From contig OY282558.1 in assembly GCA_958295665.1 (NCBI GenBank), forward strand, positions 352,761,034 through 352,825,033: 64,000 bases of DNA, read 5' to 3'. The stretch is from Tipula vernalis. Lineage: Eukaryota > Arthropoda > Insecta > Diptera > Tipulidae. The notes under the pieces were generated by a model that saw only the letters and a list, made by a program, of their open reading frames with translations, ran no database searches and was not told the DNA's origin. Below, piece by piece: positions 24,413 to 34,649 of the stretch; position 1 is the first letter of the stretch; every line of letters starts with the position of its first letter. The position numbers were made by a program, and so were the translations under genes.

Positions 24413-25824
24413 AAGGTATTAGAATGTCTAACATATTTGGCGCATCCAGCGCAGTGAGGCCTAACTAAAAACAAGTAGGTCTCACACATTTTACGTGTCA
24501 AAAAATGATTTTTTTTTATGAGATCTCAATGCGCTGTTTAAATTTAAATTCATTGTTTTTTGTTTTATAAATATTATCGTCGATAAGACGTTGGAAATTT
24601 CGCAAAAAGAATGTTTCACACATTTTACGTGTCAAGACATTAGAAAATGTTAAAAATCCTATTTCTGAACAAATAACCCCAGGGCTTTGCTTTGCATACG
24701 CTGCGAATATTTTCAAACCCGAAAACGGGATTGGGTGCTTTGTCTGCTACAAGGCGTACTACATCAAGTGTTTTTCGAAGTTCTGCACTGATTTTACTTA
24801 TTTTAGATGTAACAGATGTCTTTATTGTAGCTCCTAAGTTCCAAATTACCTAGATAGGTATAGTATGTTTTATCCATGCAATGAAGTAATTGGCATCAGT
24901 TCGTTAGTTCAAATGAACTCCAATGCAATTTATTTTGTATTTATATTTTAAATCAGAAAATGATGTTTTTGTTTGGCTTAAGTTTAGTAAAATAAAAATA
25001 TTATAGTATTAATATAAATCAAACAGATTTTTCAGTTTAATTACGTTAAATTAGAGGAGGTTCATCAGTGGGTCAAATGCGGCTCAGTATAGGATAAATT
25101 AGGCCTCATCACTGAGAAATGGATATTATTTTGTTAAATTGAGTTTTATGAATATATCTTCAAAGTGCTTAAATATTTAATTGTATAATTTTATTTAAAA
25201 TTCTGAAACAGATTTTGACAAAATAAACAAACTAATGTATATAGTCCAAAAAAAGTCAAAACTCTTGCTAAGGGGGCTCAAGACTAGGTAGTTTACCTTG
25301 TGGATATGGCTAATCTGCTCAGAATCCCACTGCAAAATAGTGTAAATTAAACCTGGAACACATTAAATAATAACAGCTTTAAGATGTCCTTACTAAATTA
25401 AATTAAATAATTTGGGTGTAAATCGACATTAGAATATTCTTATTAGTACCATATATTATGATTTGGCTCATAAACTGAATTAGAATTTAAAGCATTTTGT
25501 TGTTTTTTATTCATTCCGCCCATTGTGTTGCCCAACAAATAAAACTTGAAGATATTTACTTGCTCACTCACTTACTAAAATTCTTGAAAATATATAATTA
25601 ACGCTTTCACCTTCTTTTGTTCACATCTCCCATTTAAACGAGTCTCTCTTTAATCCTATTAACAATAATTTTACCGGTTTCACAAATCATTGCTGATACA
25701 AACTTTGTCAATAATGGGGTACCATCGATTTCAATTGCTATATACATACATACATTGATCTGTGAACCAATCAAACATTATATCTTAAAATTCGTTGCAC
25801 CATAGTCTTTTAAAACATTCCGTC
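24413..25824. other. A+T-rich stretch with short direct repeats
   Basis: A 19-bp direct repeat (CACACATTTTACGTGTCAA) occurs at 24483 and 24617. CAGTGAGGCCTAA (about 24451) and, reversed, TTAGGCCTCATCACTG (about 25098-25113) form a possible inverted pair starting CAG, as pogo-group ends do. That could bound a small element, but the match is short. No coding signature that I can defend. Confidence 0.35.
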
Positions 25825-26958
25825 CCGGGGTTCGATTCTGGTTCGATGATATGATAATGAAAAAACAAAAATATCATCGGATTTTTCATTCGCTTTTTTA
25901 TTTTATTTTACCATCAACATAGTATAAAGCGATTCTGATGGCGATTCCGGTTTGACGATGTACATACATATGTCAAAATTGGTGAAAAAAATTAATATTT
26001 TTTCATTTTGTTTTTGTCGTTGAAAAGTATTTATGACCGAAGATAAAAATTATTTTGCTCGCCCATAAGTGTTTTTAGTAGAACGTGGCTAGATTAATCG
26101 ATTAATTGACCGTTTAAAATAGATTGATTAATCGGAGAATATTAAACGATTAATCGAAAATTTATTTTCTTAAAAACAAGTGTGAACCGATTTTAGTGTT
26201 TTGCATAATGTGATTTCAACCTACATTTACCTACTACAAAATTTGATAATGTGCACATTTACTAGTTAACGTTGGTAAATGTGGATATATAATTTAATGT
26301 AGACAATTTATTCTAGTGTACTTTTCGAATTTACAATATTGTTGTAGTAAAACTAATTTTCTAAGAAAATAATATTTAATAGTGTTAATGTTTTAGTGAT
26401 TTACTAAAAATTAAAAACAATAACTAATAGAGAACGAAGATTTAATTTTGAAATATGTATTCTGGAAAATGGAAATTTCCATTCTAATTTTAAAACGAAA
26501 TATGTCCATTTTCCAGAATATTTTTAAAATAAATCTCTAAGAAAAATTGAAGTTTTAAACAATTTTTGGGTTGTTATTTCATATCCGATATAAGATCAAA
26601 TTTAAATGCTCATGCTCAAAATTATTTTTTTGGAAATTAATACGATTATTTACTATTGCAAAGAGAGAAACTCTCTTGACAAAATTTTAATGCACGCATG
26701 CTCAAAACCGTTGTTTTGGAAAACGAAACCAATTAACCAATATCTAATATTATCAAGAGAGGAAACTCTCTTTCAAGAATGATAATTTTATCATTTTTGA
26801 TTATAATCTAACCAGAATCGCTTTCGATATGTTGATGATAAAATAGACTAAAAAGACAAAAAGCAAAGACGAAATCAAAATGACAAAAACAATTGAAAAA
26901 TTCGATGATATTTTTGTTTTTTCATTATCATATCATCGAACCGGAATCGCACCCCCGG
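25825..26958. mobile_element. 1.13-kb element with long terminal inverted repeats
   Basis: The left end CCGGGGTTCGATTCTGG, TTCGATGATATGATAATG and AAAAACAAAAATATCATCG (25825-25880) is mirrored at the right end (26885-26958). Inner parts of the arms also pair: ATTTTACCATCAACATA with TGTTGATGATAAAAT, and AGCGATTCTG with CAGAATCGCT. The arms are ~130-140 bp. Inside are a perfect 16-bp hairpin (26458-26473 and 26505-26520) and a diverged direct repeat (about 26610-26690 and 26698-26780), with GAGAGAAACTCTC-type palindromes. Non-coding; no target-site duplication resolved. Confidence 0.75.
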
Positions 26959-27035
26959 TCGCCAAGACCTGAGGCACACATCATAAATACCAATTGAGGT
27001 GGTTTAGGAAACTGTTGGTCAATAAAATTATAATT

Positions 27036-27150
27036 AGGCCTGTTCGCCCGACTATCTTTATATTAATGCATTTTACCCCGGTCCCAAAAATTCAGAAAAG
27101 TTGTAAAAAATATTTTTTACATTATCTGTCATTTGACTTTCGAAAATGCA
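27036..27150 (+). repeat. R repeat, copy left of the Foldback element
   Basis: Starts CTGTTCGCCCGACTATCT and ends TCATTTGACTTTCG, matching the landmarks of the copies at 29893, 29999 and 30158 (GTCCGCCCGACTATCTA ... CGGTCGTTTGACTTTCGG). Same orientation as those copies. Confidence 0.6.
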
Positions 27151-27177
27151 GGATAAAAATAAACGGAATGATATCAA

Positions 27178-27440
27178 AGGGCCGAATGTCGAAGGGCCGA
27201 ATGTCGAAGGGCCGAATTTCAAAGGGCCGAATGTGTCGAAGGGCCGAATGTCGAAGGGCCGAATGTCGAAGGGCCGAATGTCGAAGGGCCGAATTTGTCG
27301 AAGGGCCGAATGTGTCGAAGGGCCGAATGTCGAAGGGCCGAATGTCGAAGGGCCGAATGGGTCGAAGGGCCGAATGGGTCGAAGGGCCGAATGGGTCGAA
27401 GGGCCGGATGGGTCGAAGGGCCGAATGGGTCGAAGGGCCG
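27178..27440 (+). repeat. left terminal array of the Foldback element
   Basis: Tandem GGGCCGAATGTCGAA (15 bp) and GGGCCGAATGGGTCGAA / GGGCCGAATGTGTCGAA (17 bp). The 17-bp TGGG form is confined to the inner end of the array, next to a T run. All units carry GGGCCGAA. Confidence 0.95.
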
Positions 27441-28159
27441 AATTTTTTTTTTTTTTTTGGTTTGTTTTTAGAAATATAATTTTTAAAGTTTGCTGTTTTA
27501 AGAAATATTTGGTAATTTTTTTTTTTGTCAAATATAAATTAATTTTTTATGAGTTTATGTATTTTATTATATTTAATCTTTGGATATACTATCGACAAAA
27601 ATATTGCATTAATTGCGGTTGTTTATATTTTGCGTTCCTTTTGGAATTATCAAGTGAAAAAATATTTGTACATAATAGGTATTTTACCAAAACCAAGTCT
27701 TATTATATCAATATAAATGGAATATATATGTAGGTATACACATACATATGTATTACTTTTGTAGTATAACGCTCGTATTTAATAACAAAAGGAGAAGGTT
27801 ATTTTTTTCTAATATGCGTACCAAATGTAAATAGATTTTAAATAAGAAAAAGGAATTTTGTCATAAAATGTCATAAAAATTCTTTCATTTACCAATGATG
27901 TTATTTTCTAGACCATTATATAGTTTATTACTATTGTTTTAGAAAAAAAAAAGTAAATAATGATGCCTAATTATCGGTCGGCTTTCTTTCAATCTCACTA
28001 TACGATGTATTTTTTTTCTCTACACAACGAACACATAACAAACAAAGGGATGGAAAGATTTTTAAGGGGTGGATCTACAAAAAAGAGTTTTATTGATGTT
28101 TTCCATTCCAATCATAAATTACAACATTATGTATTTGGGTAATCCTTTTATTCTATATA

Positions 28160-28312
28160 ATCCGCTCCTACGTGCGGCACGCAGTGCGACATGTTTGCTG
28201 ATCCCGGCTCCTACGTCCCCCGAAGCTCAAATCTAAAGCCCCTCGGAGGGCTAAGCGGGGGGAGCGCAGCGACCTCCCGCGTGCCCGTGAGAGTTACCGA
28301 AGCCGTTAGCCT
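28160..28312. other. G+C-rich segment in the Foldback loop, origin unknown
   Basis: About 150 bp that is clearly G+C-rich inside a strongly A+T-rich element. It contains short hairpin-forming strings (CCCCTCGGAGGG; GGGGAGCGCAGCGACCTCCC). No open frame of note, no tRNA boxes, and no rRNA motif that I recognise. It lies in the unpaired loop, so it has no mirror copy. Confidence 0.6.
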
Positions 28313-29497
28313 CTACAATTCCAAGTTAAATTAGTCGATGTCATTTTTCTTCAATTTATTTTCCTCAGAATAAAGCAAAAATAGTACGGGAAATTGTTAT
28401 GCAAGATTTTATATTGCAATATTTTATAATTGCAACTTTTTGTAATTGCAATATGTTGTAATGCAAAATTTACATACCAAAGTCAGTTTTCCTATGTCCC
28501 TTATTTTAAGTTGATTTTTTATATGAGTAGGCATTTATCTATTTACATCAAGATGGTTCAGATTCAATTAATAAAAAACAAATTGTAATAATTACACAAA
28601 TTTTATTTAAAATTATAATTCCGAAAGTTAGTTTCTCTTCTTGAGCTTTTCTTCTTTTTCTAGATATTTTTGTTATCTTTCTCTTGTCTTTTCTTTTTCT
28701 AGATATATTTGTCCATGATGCAAATAGGTATATAGAATAACCAAAACACATAATACAACATTATTTATTTATGATTATGTTCATGGACACATCAATAAAA
28801 CTCTTTTTTGTAGATCCACACTTGAAAAATCTTTACATCCCTTTTTTTATGTATTTATCGTGTAGAGCAAAATAATGCATTTTCGTATAGTGAGATTGAA
28901 AGAAAGCCGACCGATAATTAGGATTCTTTGTTCCAAAAGACAAATTCCACCATTTACTTTTTTTTTCTAAAACAATAGCAATAAACTATATAATGGTCTA
29001 GAAAATAACATCCTTCGAAAAGAATGAATATTATCATCAGTTTAAAGAACAGAAGTAAATTGAATTTTTATGACATTTTATGACAAAATTCCGTTTTCTT
29101 ATTTAAAATCTATTTACATTTGGTACGCATATTAGAAAAAAATAACCTTCGCCTTTTGTTATTATATACGAGCGGGTTATACTACAAAAGTAATACATAT
29201 GTGTATACCTACATATATATTCCATTTATATTGATATAATAAGACTTGGTTTTTTTAAAATACCTATTATGTACAAATATTTTTTCACTTGATAATTCCA
29301 AAAGGAACGCAAAATATAAACAACCTCAATTAATGCAATATTTTTGTCGATAGTATATCCAAAGATCAAATATAATAAAATACATAAATTCATAAGAAAT
29401 TAATTTATATTTGACGAAAAAAAAATTACCAAATATTCCTTAAAACAACAAATTTTAAAAATTATATTTCTAAAAACAAAACAAAAAAAAATAAAAA

Positions 29498-29876
29498 TTC
29501 GGCCCTTCGACCCATTCGGCCCTTCGACCCATTCGGCCCTTCGACCTATTCGGCCCTTCGATATTCGGCCCTTTGACACTTTCGGCCCTTCGACACATTC
29601 GGCCCTTCGACATTCGGCCCTTCGACATTCGGCCCTTCGACACATTCGGCCCTTCGACCCATTCGGCCCTTCGACCTATTCGGCCCTTCGATATTCGGCC
29701 CTTTGACACTTTCGGCCCTTCGACACATTCGGCCCTTCGACATTCGGCCCTTCGACATTCGGCCCTTCGACATTCGGCCCTTCGACACATTCGGCCCTTC
29801 GACCCATTCGGCCCTTCGACATTCGGCCCTTCGACATTCGGCCCTTCGACATTCGGCCCTTTGAAATTCGGCCCTT
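29498..29876 (-). repeat. right terminal array of the Foldback element
   Basis: The same units in reverse complement. It is ~115 bp longer than the left array. The extra length is explained at least partly by a ~130-bp internal duplication: the block beginning TCGACCTATTCGGCCC occurs at 29541 and again at 29671. Confidence 0.95.
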
Positions 29877-29892
29877 CGTACCCATTCCAAAT

Positions 29893-30245
29893 AAACAGGT
29901 TGGATCTGTCCGCCCGACTATCTAAATACCATACTTATTAGAGCTTTTTACAAAATGTGGTAAGGAATAAATTCTAAATAGCAATCGCGGTGGTTTCGCC
30001 AGTCTGTCCGCCCGATTATTTATTTATACATTGTTGAATTTTATTCCCGCCGGTCGTTTGTCTTTTGACGTTATTAAATCGATTTTATGAAATGCAATAC
30101 AATATAAGTACTAAAAGCCAATTACGATGGTGTGGGAAAAGGCGGGCCAAAAAATTAAAGGTTGGATCTGTCCGCCCGACTATCTACATACAAGTTGGAA
30201 ATCGTTTTTTTTACCTTATCGGTCGTTTGACTTTCGGCCATATTA
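29893..30245 (+). repeat. R repeat series right of the Foldback element
   Basis: Three further copies begin GGTTGGATCTGTCCGCCCGA or TCTGTCCGCCCGA at about 29893, 29999 and 30158, with end motifs TCGTTTGTCTTTTGACG or CGGTCGTTTGACTTTCGG. Spacing is ~105 and ~160 bp, so units vary in length. The Foldback element lies between the copy at 27036 and these. Confidence 0.65.
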
Positions 30246-31689
30246 AATTTTGTGTTTAAAAAGATGTTTTAATATTCCAACGAACATCAAAATACCTTAA
30301 AAAATTTCGTGGTTTTTAGAAGCTTTGAAATTGTGATAAATTCCATTAAGCTTTAGAAATAATAACGAAAAGCAGGAATTGGACCACAATCCTCATAAAA
30401 GCACTAGGATTGCTCTTATTTTAGAAGTGCTGTTTAGAAAATAATATTTAGTCACCATATTTTGTCACTTTGGTTCGCTTTTCCTACCGTTGTGAAGTAA
30501 AAATGACAACACAATAGCTACTTACCTACTAATATCCTATTAGTAGCAAAACGAAAACAACTAGCATAAAATTTACGATTTGGCTCAAAAACTTAAATAA
30601 AATTTTAACCCATAATTTGTTCATCGAAATCTTCATTAGAAGGAGATACATAGATTACATTTGTTTTAGAAATTTTATCAGCGCATTTAATCTAATAAAA
30701 CTGTTTTCTGTCCATGCCAAACTATGTATACAAATAGGACAAAACCAACGAAAATTATTAAGCATTACAATAATAAATTATTTAAACACATACACATCAT
30801 TCGCAAAAATACATCGAACATCATTATATACGAGATGCATTATATGTAGTACAATGAAATTCCCAATAACTCTCAACGTATTTACCTTAGAATTTCATTA
30901 TATTACAAAACTAATATAATAATTATTTTCACTACCACATACAAGCGCATATATGACATGTGATTACCTAACTAACGATACCAGAGCGGTACCGTTATGT
31001 AAATTTTAACATGAGAATCCTGATTATTTATAATTAATTTAATAGAATTTTATCAGTTATTAAAAACACACTGCACCAGAAAACATCAAAAGACTGTACA
31101 CAAATTAATTCACAGTACATTATTTTATTCTATAACTGTGCATCACTATTTTGTACACAAAAACTAAAAACACTTTTTTTAACAAAAAACACAAAATACG
31201 ATCACAAAACATTTTCACAAAATTACAATCATTCATCAATAAATAAATAAATAAAATAGATTAAAATTCACGAAGAAAAATTAAACACGTCTATCTTCGT
31301 CAAACGGCACTCATCATCCATTCGTTTCGAAAACAGCCTTTGTACTAAAATTTGAATTGCTATAAAATGACAATATCTAGCAGTTAAAATGTTGACAATA
31401 TATAAGATAACATAAAGATCATGTTTTCCGAAAAAGGCAGCGCCAAAAGAAGAATTTTAGTATTATATGTTTGCCAATAGATGTCACTATTGAACAGTAA
31501 TTGTAAAATAGTAGGACAAGTTTTTTAAAAGATGGCAACAGTTTTCTTAAATTGAAAATGGAAGTATTGTAGAAGTAGGCATGTTTGTTGTTTACAATTT
31601 ATTGTCAATGATCGTCATACATTCTTGTGTGTTCAATGTATGTACTCGTATGTATTGTGTTAAATTTTACAAGAAATATTTTGTGAATT
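30246..31689. other. A+T-rich stretch without recognised features
   Basis: Contains open frames up to 100 codons (30617-30919) with no family signature, and AAATAAATAAAT near 31240. Nothing else identifiable. Confidence 0.4.
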
Positions 31690-31701
31690 AAAGAAGATTA
31701 A

Positions 31702-32037
31702 TACCGAGCAACCGGCGCAGTGGTTAAAGCTGCCTCGGTTGGATCGGAAGGTACCGCGGGTTCGAGTCCCTGTAGGTGCGGGATGCCAAAGAGCACATCT
31801 ATGACCCCCTGTTGAGAGTGCAGAATCCATGGGCCGACCCACCTTTCATGTCACCACTATAGGTTGGCATGAAGCAATGCAATGTACAGGTGGTTTATAC
31901 AAAACCAGTCTATAGCCGTAGGTCCTCGATTTGGCTACTACTGCGTAAAGTAGGACGGCAAAAGTAAACTGAGAAAGAGTTGGGACTGCATTGAGCCCCA
32001 GAACAGATTGCATAAATTAAAACCAAAAAAAACAAAA
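31702..32037 (+). mobile_element. full-length tRNA-derived SINE
   Basis: 336 bp starting TACCGAGCAACCGGCGCAGT. Its RNA polymerase III promoter has an A box CGGCGCAGTGG (31713-31723) and a B box GGTTCGAGTCC (31759-31769) that matches the consensus fully. A tRNA-unrelated body follows, then a 3' part ending in an A-rich tail (AAAACCAAAAAAAACAAAA). It is flanked by a perfect 12-bp target-site duplication AAAGAAGATTAA at 31690-31701 and 32038-32049. It is not a tRNA gene: no acceptor stem closes after the B box. The 3' third is shared with 412-532. The intact promoter boxes and perfect duplication suggest a recent insertion. Confidence 0.9.
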
Positions 32038-32049
32038 AAAGAAGATTAA

Positions 32050-33960
32050 AATTAATTTTTTTTTTAAATCAAAGACGAGTGAGCTAATTTTTATGCTGAA
32101 ATAGCTTCTGCTTTTTGTATGTAAATTTCCAATTTTTTGTGTATATAGTGTATACATTATTTCTAATTATATGATATAAATATTAGCAGTAGTGTTAGTT
32201 TTAGTTGTAAATAAAGTGGTATGTTAAATAGTATTTCCCTTTAAAATATAAAAATGGAGCAACCCAACAACTAGATAATGAATATCTTCATATAACTTCC
32301 TGCTTCACGTGAAGCCAGTTTGAGAAGGCGGATTTATAAAAAATGTATACTATATATGTAGTTGGTATTGTTGTACATATTATAAATATATGATAAAAGC
32401 ATTGCCATATGACAAAAATATACAAATTTAACTAAAAACAGATATTCGTTTTATGAGTAATGACTGCATATATTTAATTAAAACTAATAAAAAATAATTC
32501 AAATAATAAAATTGCAATAATTTGACAATTTTAATTGAAAAATTGGAATTTTTCAGTTCTACCGTTCTCAGAAACGCCAGAATTGAAATTTCTATTTATT
32601 CAACAAAAATTCCCAATTAATTCTAATTTTATTATTTTAATTAATAAATTATTTTATATTAATTTAAATCAAAAATTTGCCGAAATTTATTCTAAATGGA
32701 AAATCAGTTTTTAGGAAAACGCCTGAATTTGTGATGTGGTATTGCAGCACATTCTTCGTTACATTGATATCTATTTATAATGCATTAAATGTGAAATGTT
32801 CTGTTTTTTATGTAGATGGCATAAGCCCGCCCGTACGTAGATTTGGTACGACGGTTTTTCAACAAAAATTATAGAAGTGACTTGTTGATAACACGTTTTC
32901 TCAGAAAAATTTGATCAAACACAGAACTTTTTGGAATTCTCAAACATTTCTGGAAGCCTGTCGTTAAGTTACATACTAGCTATTAACCTAAACGTGAGGG
33001 TAGGTACCGGTTCCAGCAACTTTTCTTCAACGCTCTATATCTCAGTGGGTATTGAAAATAGACTCCCCCCCCCCCCCGCCGAGAATTTTATGTTTTTCAA
33101 AATTAATCAAAGAATCTACGCTTAAAGAATTAGTGTTCAAATACTAAGCACACTGTATAGAAATGGTGTAAATAATTTCTAGCTGAAACCGGTAGCGATT
33201 TCTAGAGAAATTTACCAAATTCAAATTTAGTTTAAAATTTTACATAGTATTCTATTAGGTACCTTGTCTTAAACAATTTTAATTTATCACCCTTCTTTAG
33301 CTAAATTTCAAAATTAAAGCGCTCTTGTGTTCATTGCTCTCCCGGCATAACCGCCTTGATATGAAAATTTGAAAGATGCTTATAAATTTGAATATAGCGG
33401 TTTTTTGACAGAACTTTCTTTAGGTTTCAATAATTCTGTTAGAATTGTTCAACTCCTTTTCGTAAGTAGTTAGATAAATATGTGTATTTTAGGCCTCATT
33501 TTGCATTACCAATTTCTCTAACTCCTCAAATTCTCTCTCTATCTCTCTCTTTCTCTTTCTTGGTTTGTTGAGCCTTAGGTTGCACCAGTAGGCATCATTC
33601 AGTTGCTCAGCTGCTATAAATATAGGCTTCGGTTTGGTCCTTCTTGTAGTTTCTTCTCGTGGTGGTGATTGAGTGTTCTAAAAGAAAATCCAAGTTTCGA
33701 TACCAAATCAATCAAGGGCCGAGCTAAAATGGGTGAATAAAAACGAAAATAGGTATAGGTACAATAGATCTATTTTCTTTAGTCGTGAATCTAATGCCGG
33801 GTTCACACTAAATCTACAAAACAGAAACATTATTTGAAGGCGACAAATATAAAATACCGAAACAAATTTTGAAGACAAAATAAAACTGAAATTTCCGTTC
33901 ACGTTACATGTGGCCAAATCCATAATAAATTTTGACGGCTCTCAAAATATAAAGATCTGA
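32050..33960. other. A+T-rich stretch with simple repeats
   Basis: Includes a run of about 14 C with one G (about 33065-33079), TCTCTCTC near 33533-33550, and a small palindrome CTTCACGTGAAG (about 32303-32314). Open frames of 60-71 codons have no recognisable family. Confidence 0.4.
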
Positions 33961-33984
33961 AACCTCACGAGATGGTCAGAACTT

Positions 33985-34640
33985 CGGTCGGGAAAGTAAT
34001 GTGCATGAAAGGCAATTCAATCTAACCTCCAAAATAACTCCCGAATCAATTCCTAATTGAACCCCTTAATCTCTTAGTCAACCCAACTCAATTTCCAACT
34101 CGACCTCCAAATCAATCTCCAACTCAATTCCAACTCAATTGCCAAATCAACCACCAATTCAACCCTCAACTCAAGGACTAATTCAACCCCAACTTCACTT
34201 TAACTCAACCTTTTTTAACCTAAACTCAGCCTACTACTCAATTTTCAACTCAACTCCAAAGAACCCTCAACTCACTTCCTCAACTCAACTTAATATAACC
34301 TTAAATTCAACCCTCGACTCCACCCCAAAAAAATCCCCAACTCAACCCTCAACCAGAACTCAACCAAACTCAACCCTAACTCAACGCCCAATTCAATTCT
34401 AAAATCAACATCCGAAAAACTACATATGTACGTATGAACTCAATTCGGAGTAACGAACGATTGAATCAACCCCAATTTATCCCAAATTCGACTTCTAAAT
34501 CAGACCATACGAGACACCGTACAAGAACTCAACTCAAGCTAACCTCTAGCTCAATCCTCAGTTCACCCCGAATAAATCCCCAACTGGACCCCTTACAAAC
34601 CGCCATTTCATCAATCTGTCACAACAAGACTATAGATTCA
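33985..34640. repeat. CAACTCAA low-complexity tract
   Basis: Irregular repeats of CAACTCAA, AATTCAACCC and CCAAATCAA over ~650 bp, pyrimidine/A-rich and poor in G. The peptides it appears to encode (Gln/Pro/Ser/Thr/Asn-rich) follow from the repeat. A shorter tract of the same type is at 37855-38100. Confidence 0.75.
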
Positions 34641-34649
34641 TTTTAGACA

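Larger units (their letters stand above)
27157..29899. mobile_element. Foldback-type element, ~1-kb inverted arms with terminal 15-17-bp arrays
   Basis: The arms are 27157-28155 and 28735-29899. The outer part of each arm is a tandem array: GGGCCGAATGTCGAA on the left (27178-27440, about 17 units, with 17-bp forms containing TGTG or TGGG), and the reverse complement TTCGACATTCGGCCC on the right (about 29498-29876, roughly 25 units). The inner ~700 bp of the arms are non-repetitive and pair almost base for base, for example CTAATTATCGGTCGGCTTTC at 27966 with its reverse complement near 28920. A ~580-bp loop separates them. This is the plan of Drosophila FB elements, although the sequence is not one I recognise. 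Long open frames through the arrays (KGRM/EGPN/RPFD-type peptides) are array products. No transposase lies in the loop, so it would need one in trans. Arm similarity is high, so the copy is fairly young. Confidence 0.85.

Noticed and set aside
24516..24830. Minus-strand coding remnant (AELRKTLDVVRLVAD and a 66-codon frame)
   Set aside because: Short, in different frames, and no recognised family.
27178..27440. Regularly spaced short repeats resembling a CRISPR array
   Set aside because: Head-to-tail units without unique spacers, in eukaryotic DNA, mirrored in an inverted arm.
27146..27733. Long open frames through the Foldback arrays (also on the other strand and at 29400-29941)
   Set aside because: The peptides are periodic (KGRM, EGPN, RRAE, RPFD) in several frames and on both strands at once, so openness follows from the 15-17-bp unit. 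No start context or domain.
31705..31775. A tRNA gene
   Set aside because: A and B boxes are present, but no acceptor stem or anticodon arm closes, and the body, A-rich tail and target duplication define a SINE.
34139..34402. A Gln/Pro/Ser-rich protein
   Set aside because: Entirely composed of the CAACTCAA low-complexity repeat.
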